The translations under genes were made by a program, and so were the position numbers. Positions 24,831-31,807 of a stretch of 64,000 bases of DNA are shown here, one piece after another. Origin of the DNA: DASPHG01 sp963849605 (GTDB taxonomy: Bacteria > Actinomycetota > Thermoleophilia > Solirubrobacterales > Thermoleophilaceae); NCBI GenBank assembly GCA_963849605.1, contig CAWKHX010000009.1, positions 1 through 64,000 on the forward strand. Reading direction: 5' to 3'. Under the pieces are notes generated by a model. That model was not told where the DNA came from. It made no database searches and was given only the letters and a program-made list of their open reading frames with translations. Position 1 is the stretch's first letter; each line of letters begins with the position of its first letter.

Positions 24831-26511
24831 TCAGCGCTCGATCGGCGAGGGCGCGTCCAGCAGCGCCAGATACTGATGTAGCAGCATCACCGCCATCGCG
24901 CCCTCGCCCACCGCCGAGGCGACGCGCTTGATCGAGCCGGATCGGACATCGCCGACGGCGAATACGCCCGGGCGGCTGGTCTCGAGAGGAAACGGGGCGC
25001 GCTGGCGACCGTCGCCCGCGGGGTCGAGGTGCGTCAGCTGAAGCTCGTCGCCCGTGACGACGAAACCGTCGTCGTCGGTCACAACCGCGTCGCCGAGCCA
25101 GCCCGTGCAGGGGTCAGCGCCGATCAACAGGAACGCGGCGGCGACAGCCAGCGTCTGGGTGGTCCCGGCGCTCGTGTCCTCCACCGTGAGCGCCTCGAGC
25201 GCGCCGTCGCCGAGCAGCGTGCGGACCTCCGCGTGGAGGTGCAACTCGATGCGCGGCGACTCCTCCACCTGGTCCACGAGGTAGCGCGACATGCCCGCGG
25301 CCAGGTCGCCGCCGCGCACGACGAGATCCACCTTGCTGACGTGCTGTGCGAGGAACACCGCGGCCTGTCCGGCGGAGTTGCCACCACCGACGACCACGAC
25401 GGGTTTGCCTCCGCACATCTGCGCCTCAACCTGCGTGGCCGCGTAGTAGACGCCGGCGCCTTCGAACTCGGCGAGATTCGCGACGCCGAGGCGGCGGTAG
25501 CGTCGCACCCGTCGCGACCACGACGGTGCGACCGCGCAGGCGCTCGCCTCCATCGAGCTCGACGACGTGATGGCCGTCTTCGAACGAGAGCGCGCTCGCC
25601 GTCTCGGGCACGGCGCTGCGCGCACCGAAGCGCGACGCCTGCACGGCGGCACGCTCGGCTAGATCCGAGCCCGAGATGCCGGCCGGAAAGCCGAGGTAGT
25701 TCTCGATCCGCGATGAGGTGCTCGCCTGTCCACCGAGCGCGACGGAGTCGACAAGCACCGTGTTCAGGCCTTCCGACGCTGCGTACACCGCGGTTCCGAG
25801 CCCGGCCGGACCGGCGCCGACCACCACGATGTCGCAGAGCTCCTCGGATGTGGTCGCGCTCTTGAGATTCAGCGCCTCGGCGACTTCTGTGTTGGTGGGG
25901 TTCCTCAGCGCAACGGGCCCACCGAGCAGGAGAGGCGTCTCGCGCAGAGGGATCGAAAGCGATCGCAGCAGCAGGTCGGCTTCCGCGTCGGTCTCAACGT
26001 CCAGGAAGCCGTGCGGAATCCGGTTGCGTGTCAGGAATTCGCGAAGGCGGCGGGTATCCGGCGAGAGATGCGACCCGATGAGCCGCAGGCCCGAACCCCG
26101 CCCGATCAGGAGTCCGCGCCGGGCGATGAACGCATTGACGATCACATCGCCGACCAGCTGATTGGCCGAGACCACGGCCTGGAGCTCGTCGCGGCTGAGC
26201 ACGATGGCTTCCCCGGCCTCTTCCACGACGGCCGTGAGAAAAGCCGGCTGGCCGGTGACCAGGTTCAACTCCCCGACGAATCGCAGCTCCCCGTGCACGC
26301 CGACCAAACGCTCCGCCGGGGATCCGAAGGCGTCGATGACTGCGACGCGTCCGCGCAGGACCACGAAGAAGTCGGACGAGGGATCGCCGGCGCGGAAGAG
26401 GATCTCGCCGGCCACCAGAGGACGCCGCTCGCCGGCGGCGTCGAGCACCGCCACGACGTCCTCGCCGAGACGCGGGAACGCCGCATCGCTATCGAACGGG
26501 TCGACCGCCAT
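24831..26511 (-). CDS. Cyclic-nucleotide-binding + glutaredoxin-like + thioredoxin-reductase-like flavoprotein, one frameshift
   Basis: About 555 aa after joining two frames. Residues 1-140 are a CRP-type cNMP-binding domain (GEILFRAGDPSSDFFVVLRG, F-V-G-E-L-N-L). Residues 140-205 form a glutaredoxin-like fold (D-V-E-T-D-A-E-A-D). The rest is a FAD/NAD(P) oxidoreductase: FAD site V-V-V-G-A-G-P-A-G-L-G, NADPH site V-V-V-G-G-G-N-S-A-G-Q-A-A and G-V-F-A-V-G-D-V. The CxxC of thioredoxin reductases is replaced by Y-A-A-T. The frame breaks near 25500 (V-A-T-G-A-T to Y-R-R-L-G-V-A-N), where one extra base explains it. It follows the DsbA-like gene by 12 bp, so the pair is probably one operon. Confidence 0.85.
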
Positions 26512-26523
26512 GGCCTTGGCAGC

Positions 26524-27072
26524 CTACGCCGCGCTCGAGTCCTCCTTGGCTATGGCTTCCTCCAGCTCCGCGCGGCTCGCCGAGCCGAGGTGGATAACGC
26601 CGTTGATGAAGAACCGCGGCGTGCTCGGGGTGCCGCTCCGCGTGCCACTTTCGTAGTCCTCGGCCACCCGGCCCGCGTGGCGCCGCTCCCGCAGCTCGCG
26701 CTCGAAGCGCTCGGTGTCGAGCCCGATCGCCTCGGCGTGGTCCCGCAAATCCTGATCGCTCAACTGCCGCTGGTGAGTGAACAGACGATCGTGCATCTGC
26801 CAGAACTTGCCCTGGGCGCCGGCGGCCTCGGCGGCCTCGGCCGCCGCCTCGGCCCGCGGGTGGAGATCGCTCAACGGCATGTGGCGAAATACGAATCGCA
26901 GCCGGTCGCCGAACCGCCCGAGCAGCTCATGGACCACCGGATAGGCATCGCCGCAGTACGGGCACTGGAAGTCGGCGTACTCGACCACCGTCACCGGCGC
27001 GTCGGGGTTGCCGCGCACGTGGTCCCGCTCGCTGTCGACCGGCGGGGTGAGCGTTGCGATGTTGACGTCCAT
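26524..27072 (-). CDS. DsbA-family thiol-disulfide oxidoreductase without signal peptide
   Basis: 182 aa. Thioredoxin-like fold with C37-P-Y-C40 in Y-A-D-F-Q-C-P-Y-C, a helical insertion, and a cis-Pro region S-T-P-R-F-F-I-N-G. The N terminus has no signal peptide or membrane helix, so it should be cytoplasmic unless the start is wrong; the ATG at 27072 is the only sensible one. Nearly the same domain is fused to NhaA at 31808, with strong similarity (H-(I/V)-R-G-x-x-x-A-P-V-T, R-H-(M/L)-P-L-S-D). Immediately upstream of the cNMP-binding flavoprotein, which may reduce or oxidise it. Confidence 0.9.
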   Translation of the reverse strand: MDVNIATLTPPVDSERDHVRGNPDAPVTVVEYADFQCPYCGDAYPVVHELLGRFGDRLRFVFRHMPLSDLHPRAEAAAEAAEAAGAQGKFWQMHDRLFTHQRQLSDQDLRDHAEAIGLDTERFERELRERRHAGRVAEDYESGTRSGTPSTPRFFINGVIHLGSASRAELEEAIAKEDSSAA

Positions 27073-27098
27073 CCGACGAAGTTAGCGATCTACCGAGC

Positions 27099-27947
27099 TC
27101 AGCCAGCGAGGCTGAAGAACTCGCCCTCGCGAGCGAGCTGGCTGCCGCCCTCGAGTCCTAGCCGCGCGGATTGCTCACTCGCCTGACGCGCGAGCGATTC
27201 GAGCTGCGTGTCGTCGTGCGCTGGGTCGTGGTGGAAGAGCAGGAGACGCCCGGGTTTCGAGCGCTCCGCAAATGCCAGTGTGTCGCTGAGACTCGAATGG
27301 CCCCAGCCGCGACGCGAGGGGTACTCCTCGTCGGTGTACTGGGAATCGTGGATGAGCGCGGTGGCGCCGCGCGCTAGGCCGAGCCCGGAGATCCAGTCCG
27401 CCGGTCTCGAAGAGAGGTCCGTTCCCAGCCCGGGCTCGTGGTCGGGCATGTAACAGAGGCTGGTCCCCGAGTGCTCGACCCTGTAACCGAGCGTGGGCCC
27501 GCGATGTGCGACCAGCGCCGCCCGCACCTCGAACTCGCCGAGGCGCCAGCCGTCTGGCGGGACTTCCTCGAAGGAGACCTTCGCGGGCAGGTCTCGGATC
27601 TCGATCGGCGAGAGAGGGTTCGACAGGTAGCGCGCCAGGCGCTTGCGCAATGGGATTCGCCCCGGCGGCCCCCAGACCGTGACCTCGGCCTCTGGATCGA
27701 ACAGCGGCGCGAAGAAGAGCAGGCCCTGAATGTGGTCGAGGTGCAGGTGCGTGAGCAGGATGTCGAGCCGCTTGCAACGACCGACGAGGTCGCCGCCCAG
27801 CGCGCGGATGCCGCTCCCCGCATCGAGGACCAGCTCGCTGCCGTCGTCCCCGGTGACCTGGACGCAGGGCGTGTTCCCGCCGACCGCCGCGGTCGTCGAG
27901 CCCGGTGTGGGAATCGAGCCACGCACGCCCCAGAAGCGGACGCGCAT
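27099..27947 (-). CDS. MBL-fold hydrolase, PhnP/cAMP-phosphodiesterase-like group
   Basis: 282 aa from ATG 27947, which begins directly with the family opening M-R-V-R-F-W-G-V-R-G-S-I-P and G-G-N-T-P-C-V-Q-V. Metal ligands: T-H-L-H-L-D-H, then M-P-D-H-E-P, I-H-D-S-Q-Y and F-H-H-D-P. This subgroup is often described as related to cyclic-nucleotide phosphodiesterases, but the true substrate is unknown. The long upstream frame overlaps the PAS gene and is not used. Its stop is 26 bp upstream of the DsbA start on the same strand, and its start 4 bp after the PAS gene stop. Confidence 0.88.
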   Translation of the reverse strand: MRVRFWGVRGSIPTPGSTTAAVGGNTPCVQVTGDDGSELVLDAGSGIRALGGDLVGRCKRLDILLTHLHLDHIQGLLFFAPLFDPEAEVTVWGPPGRIPLRKRLARYLSNPLSPIEIRDLPAKVSFEEVPPDGWRLGEFEVRAALVAHRGPTLGYRVEHSGTSLCYMPDHEPGLGTDLSSRPADWISGLGLARGATALIHDSQYTDEEYPSRRGWGHSSLSDTLAFAERSKPGRLLLFHHDPAHDDTQLESLARQASEQSARLGLEGGSQLAREGEFFSLAG

Positions 27948-27951
27948 CGCG

Positions 27952-28350
27952 CTAGCTCCCATCGCTCGCGGGCACCGGCCAGAACACGACGATCGCGCCG
28001 TGGTAGCCGGCCGGACCCGACAGCGGCAGCGCTCCGGTCTCGATCTCGAGCATCCCCGACTCCGCCCGCACGGAGTAATGCCCGTAGGCGGGCCGCGACT
28101 CGCGTACCGCGGTCGTGACCGGAAGGTCGTCCGGCGGAAGCGGTTCGCCGTCGGGTCCAAACGGCCCGTAGCGGGCACTCCACTCATCCTGTGCAAGCAC
28201 GCCTATCTCCTCGAAAGGTGCGCCTACGATCTCTGCCGCGGCCTCGTTGAAGAACACGATGCGGCCGTCCGCGTCGACCAGCAGCGCGGCGATCGAGATG
28301 ATCGAGATCAGGTTGCGGGCCAGGATCAGCTCGAGCGGCTGCGCAGCCAT
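27952..28350 (-). CDS. Single PAS-domain protein
   Basis: About 132 aa from ATG 28350. PAS fold: A-L-L-V-D-A-D-G-R-I-V-F-F-N-E-A-A-A-E-I-V-G, a middle helix with P-F-E-E-I, then a beta hairpin ending E-I-E-T-G-A-L-P-L and G-A-I-V-V-F-W-P. No output domain and no cysteine typical of LOV. It could bind a small molecule or flavin and act on a partner protein. It shares the strand with the MBL hydrolase (4 bp apart) and starts 9 bp from the divergent luciferase-like gene. Confidence 0.85.
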   Translation of the reverse strand: MAAQPLELILARNLISIISIAALLVDADGRIVFFNEAAAEIVGAPFEEIGVLAQDEWSARYGPFGPDGEPLPPDDLPVTTAVRESRPAYGHYSVRAESGMLEIETGALPLSGPAGYHGAIVVFWPVPASDGS

Positions 28351-28359
28351 GCCTACAGC

Positions 28360-29322
28360 GTGACGGATGGCGGCTCTCGTCATGCTTCCTATGTGGCCGA
28401 CGCACGAACGCCACAGGTCGGGATCTCGATCGTCCCCTACACGGATGCGCTGGATCGCAACCGGGATCTGGTGCGGGTCGCGGACGAGGGCGGGCTGGCG
28501 CTCGTCGGCATCCAGGATCACCCATACCAGCGGCGCTTTCTCGACGCATTTGCGCTGATCGCCACGCTGCTCGCCGAGACCGAGCGCATTTCGTTCGTCA
28601 CCGACGTCGCGAACCTGCCCCTACGCCCGCCCGCCGTCATGGCCAAGGCGGCCGCCTCGCTCGACGTGCTGAGCGGCGGCCGATTCGAGCTCGGCCTCGG
28701 GGCGGGCGGCCTCCCGGACTACGTCGCCAAGATGGGCGGCCCGCGCCGAAGCCCGGGCGAATCGGTGGACGCGCTGGAGGAGGCGATCGAGGTGATCCGG
28801 CTGATGTGGTCCGGCGAGCGCTCAGTCTCGTTCGACGGCAAGCACTACAGGCTCGATGGCGCGCGCCCCGGCCCACCCCCCGCGCACGCGATGGGCATCT
28901 GGCTGGGCGCCTTCAAGCCGCGCATGCTCCGGCTCGTCGGGCGAAAGGCCGATGGCTGGCTTCCGTCGCGCGGCCTGCTGAGCGACGACGAGCTGAGAGC
29001 GGGCAACGAGCGGATCGACACCGCCGCGGACGCTGCCGGTCGCGATCCGCGCCAGATCCGGCGGGTCCTCAACCTGCAGGGCGTGATCGGCGAAAGCCGT
29101 ACCGCGCCGGGCGAGCAGCTGCCGGTCGGCTACCTGGCGGGGGAACCGCTCGCCGGGCCGGCCGAGTGGTGGGCCGAGACGCTCACCCGGTTCGCCGGGG
29201 ATGGCTTCGACACGCTCGTCTTCTGGCCCGTCGACCCATCGCCGCACCAGGTGGAGCTCTTGGTGGCCGAGGTCGTGCCGCTGCTCTCCAATCACTTCGA
29301 CCCAGGAGATTCCAATGACTGA
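28360..29322 (+). CDS. Luciferase-like (LLM class) flavin-dependent oxidoreductase
   Basis: About 320 aa. TIM-barrel signatures: V-G-I-S-I-V-P-Y near the start, G-I-Q-D-H-P-Y (substrate side), V-L-S-G-G-R-F-E-L-G-L-G-A-G (flavin phosphate loop), and P-P-P-A-H-A-M-G-I-W-L-G-A. Probably an F420- or FMN-dependent monooxygenase or dehydrogenase. GTG starts at 28360 or 28393 are both in frame; the second gives a tidier N terminus. It overlaps the thiolase start by 8 bp (ATGACTGA), so they are translationally coupled and may act in one degradation pathway. Confidence 0.88.
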   Translation: MTDGGSRHASYVADARTPQVGISIVPYTDALDRNRDLVRVADEGGLALVGIQDHPYQRRFLDAFALIATLLAETERISFVTDVANLPLRPPAVMAKAAASLDVLSGGRFELGLGAGGLPDYVAKMGGPRRSPGESVDALEEAIEVIRLMWSGERSVSFDGKHYRLDGARPGPPPAHAMGIWLGAFKPRMLRLVGRKADGWLPSRGLLSDDELRAGNERIDTAADAAGRDPRQIRRVLNLQGVIGESRTAPGEQLPVGYLAGEPLAGPAEWWAETLTRFAGDGFDTLVFWPVDPSPHQVELLVAEVVPLLSNHFDPGDSND

Positions 29323-30553
29323 CGCTTTCGTTCTTGGTGGTGTGCGGACGCCGGTGGGGCGCTATGGCGGCTCGCTCTCGCACATCCGCACTGACGACCT
29401 GCTCGGCCAGACGATGGTCGCGGCCTGCGAGAAGGTCGGGGTCCCGCTCGATCGGATCGAGGACATTGCTGCGGGCTGCGTGAACCCGGCGCACGAGGGG
29501 ATGGGCGACATCGCGCGCTGGGCTGCGCTGGCAGCCGGCTTCCCGGACTCGGTCCCGGCGGCGACGGTCAACCGCTTCTGCGCCTCGTCGCTGACGTGTG
29601 CCATCCAGATCGCGCACGCAATCCGCAGCGACGAGCTTGAGGTGGGCCTCGCCGGGGGAGTCGAGTCGATGTCGCGGTCGGGCTGGGCGCTGATGAAGGG
29701 CGAGGCGCCGTTCATGCCCCGCGGTCCGGTACTGATGCTCGACACGATGTGGGCAGGCGCGGGTGGCCCGCCCAACCCGACGCTCCTGGCCCGGGACGCC
29801 TACATCGACATGATGCGGACGGCGCAGAACGTCGCCGACCGCTATGAGCTGACGCGCGAGGAGATCGACGCCCTTGCGCTGCGCTCGCACCAGCATGCGG
29901 CGGCCGCCCGCGACTCGGGTCGCCTCGCCGAGGAGATCAAGCCGGTTGAGATCGAAGCGACGCGCAAGCAGCCCGCGCGTACGTTCGAGCACGACGAGAG
30001 CATCCGCGACGACACGACCGCGGAGAAGCTCGCGGCGCTGCCGCCGCAGCCGGACACGACCCAGATGACTGCCGGGAACTCGTCGCCGCTGAATGACGGC
30101 GCGAGCGCGGTCGTGCTCGCCAGTGCGGCGGCGGCCGACGAGCTCGAGGTCGAGCCGCTGGCGCGCGTCGTGGCGTCCGCGACGCACGCGCTCGACCCGC
30201 AGGTGATGGGGATCGCGCCGGCGTTCGCCATCCCGAAGGCCCTGGCGCGCGCAGGTCTCAAGCCAGAGGAGATCGACGTCTGGGAGGTCCACGAGGCATA
30301 CGCGGCGGTCGCAGTCGCGATCCTGCGCGAGCTGCCTAACCAGCTCGACGGCTTCGAGGTTCCCGACGAGCGCCTGAACCCGAACGGCGGCGCGGTCGCG
30401 ATCGGCCACCCCTTCGGCTCGTCCGGCACGCGCTACGTGCTCACACTCGCGACCGAGCTCCGTCTGCGCCAGCTCCGCTACGGCGTCCTCGGCGTCTGCG
30501 TCGGATCCGGCCAGGGAGTAGCGCTCGTCCTGGAGAACCCGAAGGCTGCATAG
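29315..30553 (+). CDS. Acetyl-CoA acyltransferase (thiolase)
   Basis: 412 aa with an AGGAG site before ATG 29315. All thiolase catalytic blocks are present: nucleophilic Cys in V-N-R-F-C-A-S-S-L (about residue 88), G-G-V-E-S-M-S, V-H-E-A-Y-A (the usual N-E-A-F-A Asn replaced by H), G-G-A-V-A-I-G-H-P-F-G-S-S-G, and the second Cys in C-V-G-S-G-Q-G. Degradative, FadA/PcaF-like rather than biosynthetic. Coupled to the luciferase-like oxidoreductase upstream. It converges on the MarR-family regulator gene. Confidence 0.92.
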   Translation: MTDAFVLGGVRTPVGRYGGSLSHIRTDDLLGQTMVAACEKVGVPLDRIEDIAAGCVNPAHEGMGDIARWAALAAGFPDSVPAATVNRFCASSLTCAIQIAHAIRSDELEVGLAGGVESMSRSGWALMKGEAPFMPRGPVLMLDTMWAGAGGPPNPTLLARDAYIDMMRTAQNVADRYELTREEIDALALRSHQHAAAARDSGRLAEEIKPVEIEATRKQPARTFEHDESIRDDTTAEKLAALPPQPDTTQMTAGNSSPLNDGASAVVLASAAAADELEVEPLARVVASATHALDPQVMGIAPAFAIPKALARAGLKPEEIDVWEVHEAYAAVAVAILRELPNQLDGFEVPDERLNPNGGAVAIGHPFGSSGTRYVLTLATELRLRQLRYGVLGVCVGSGQGVALVLENPKAA

Positions 30554-30556
30554 GGA

Positions 30557-31045
30557 CTAGGAATCGCTCGCGCAGCTGTCGCCGACAGTCGGGTCGACGC
30601 CTGGCAACCGATCCAGAAGGGCGGCGAGCTGAGCGAGCTCGTCGTCGTCGTAGACCCCGCCCAGCAGCTGGCGGATCTGCCTCGTGTGTGACTTCGACGC
30701 CTCGCGCAGCTTGTCGCGGCCGGCCTTGGTCAGGACCGCATAGGTGACGCGACGATCGCTCGAGCACTCCTCGCGCGCAACCAAGCCTTCGCGCTCGAGG
30801 CCGTCCAGGAGACGTGTCACGCCGCCCGCGGTCAACAGAAGAGTGTTTGCCAGATCGACACGCCGCAGTCGCGAGTCAGGCGCCCTGGCAAGGAGGAGAA
30901 GCGCCTCGTAGGCGTTGAGGCTCACGCCGTGATCGGCACTCAGCCGAGCGCTCAGCTGTCGCGTAACGGCGGCATTGGCGCGGACCAGGCGTACGAACGC
31001 CGCGATAGCGGCCGAGGTCTTGGGACTTGTTGCCGACGGACTCAT
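30557..31045 (-). CDS. MarR-family transcriptional regulator
   Basis: About 162 aa from ATG 31045. Winged-helix fold: L-N-A-Y-E-A-L-L-L-L-A-R-A-P, recognition region T-L-L-L-T-A-G-G-V-T-R-L-L-D-G-L-E-R-E-G-L-V, wing D-R-R-V-T-Y-A-V-L-T-K-A-G, and a C-terminal dimerisation helix. A TTG at 31069 is in frame but lies inside the palindrome 31058-31069, which reads as its operator. Probably autoregulatory and repressing the divergent hemerythrin-like gene. Confidence 0.9.
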   Translation of the reverse strand: MSPSATSPKTSAAIAAFVRLVRANAAVTRQLSARLSADHGVSLNAYEALLLLARAPDSRLRRVDLANTLLLTAGGVTRLLDGLEREGLVAREECSSDRRVTYAVLTKAGRDKLREASKSHTRQIRQLLGGVYDDDELAQLAALLDRLPGVDPTVGDSCASDS

Positions 31046-31057
31046 CGGAGAGATTGC

Positions 31058-31069
31058 TTGAACGCTCAA
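31058..31069. promoter_or_regulatory. Perfect palindrome TTGA-N4-TCAA, likely MarR operator
   Basis: TTGAACGCTCAA, with flanks that add partial symmetry (GC before, CTATAG after). It sits 12 bp upstream of the marR ATG and 10 bp upstream of the divergent hemerythrin-like start. MarR proteins commonly bind TTGA/TCAA half-sites, so control of both promoters is likely. Confidence 0.65.
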
Positions 31070-31079
31070 CTATAGTCGG

Positions 31080-31595
31080 ATGATGACGACCACCTCCGAC
31101 GAGACGGCCCGCGGCCGCTGGATGTACGACAGCCTGCTCGAGGTCCACGCCTTTATTCGCGGCGACCTGGACCTCATCGAAGACCTGGCGACACAGGGCC
31201 TCGAAGGTGTCGCCCCTGTGGATCTGCACGTGCAGCTGCGCGCCCTCAAGCGTGACACCCTGCTTTGGCAGCTTCGGGTCGGCTGCCTGCGCCACTGCAG
31301 GTTCGTCCACAGCCACCACAACGCCGAGGACGGGGCGTTCTTCACGGAGCTTCGCGACACCGACCCCACGATCGGTCCGGTCATCGATCGGCTCCAGGCC
31401 GAACACCGGCGCGTCTCCGACGACCTCGACGCCGTCGAGGCCGCAGCCAACGCGCTAGCGGACGACGAAGGCCAGCAGGCCCGCAGGGCGGTTGTCGACG
31501 CCCTTCGGGCTCTCCGCGAGAACCTGCTCGCCCACCTCGCCTACGAGGAACGCAGCATCGAAGCCACCGTCCTGCGCGTCCCCGAGGCGCTATAG
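31080..31595 (+). CDS. Hemerythrin-like (HHE) domain protein
   Basis: 171 aa four-helix protein. Candidate iron ligands are in order: H in L-L-E-V-H-A-F-I-R (helix 1), H-C-R-F-V-H-S-H-H-N-A-E-D (helix 2), Q-A-E-H-R-R-V (helix 3) and A-H-L-A-Y-E-E (helix 4). The family binds O2, NO or ROS at a di-iron site. Divergent from marR with the operator between them, suggesting a MarR-controlled oxidant or NO response. Start could be either of the two ATGs at 31080/31083. Confidence 0.85.
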   Translation: MMTTTSDETARGRWMYDSLLEVHAFIRGDLDLIEDLATQGLEGVAPVDLHVQLRALKRDTLLWQLRVGCLRHCRFVHSHHNAEDGAFFTELRDTDPTIGPVIDRLQAEHRRVSDDLDAVEAAANALADDEGQQARRAVVDALRALRENLLAHLAYEERSIEATVLRVPEAL

Positions 31596-31608
31596 AGGCG
31601 GGCCCAGC

Positions 31609-31779
31609 ATGACGGCCATCACCGATCTCGATGACTTCCATGCGCTCCGCCCGTTCTTTCGCATCATCGAGAAGGGCCTCGGCGGCATTGCGGACGGAGG
31701 GCACTTCTTCGACTTACTGGCCGAAGACGTCGGAAGCACAGCAAGCGCGCCGCGAGCCAAGCAAGAAACCGAAAGGTGA
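31609..31779 (+). pseudogene. Truncated SnoaL/NTF2-like gene fragment
   Basis: A 56-codon frame from ATG 31609. Its first ~42 residues (D-L-D-D-F-H-A-L-R-P-F-F, G-I-A-D-G-G-H-F-F-D-L-L-A-E-D-V) match the start of actinobacterial NTF2-like ketosteroid-isomerase-fold proteins, which normally continue about 90 residues with a catalytic cavity. After about 31733 the similarity stops and the frame ends in unrelated, charged residues at 31779. It looks like the 5' stump left by a deletion or insertion next to the hairpin at 31780. Confidence 0.55.
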
Positions 31780-31801
31780 GCGACGGACTCGAACCCGTCG
31801 C
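31780..31801. terminator. Hairpin GCGACGG-loop-CCGTCGC after nhaA (terminator or tRNA T-arm remnant)
   Basis: A perfect 7-bp stem with an 8-nt loop containing TTCGAGT on the minus strand. It lies 6 bp past the nhaA stop and just past the stop of the NTF2-like fragment, followed on the minus strand by TCACCTTTC. It fits a terminator for convergent genes. The loop is also the T-loop consensus of a tRNA, so a tRNA 3'-end remnant marking an integration scar cannot be excluded. Confidence 0.45.
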
Positions 31802-31807
31802 CCCCGC

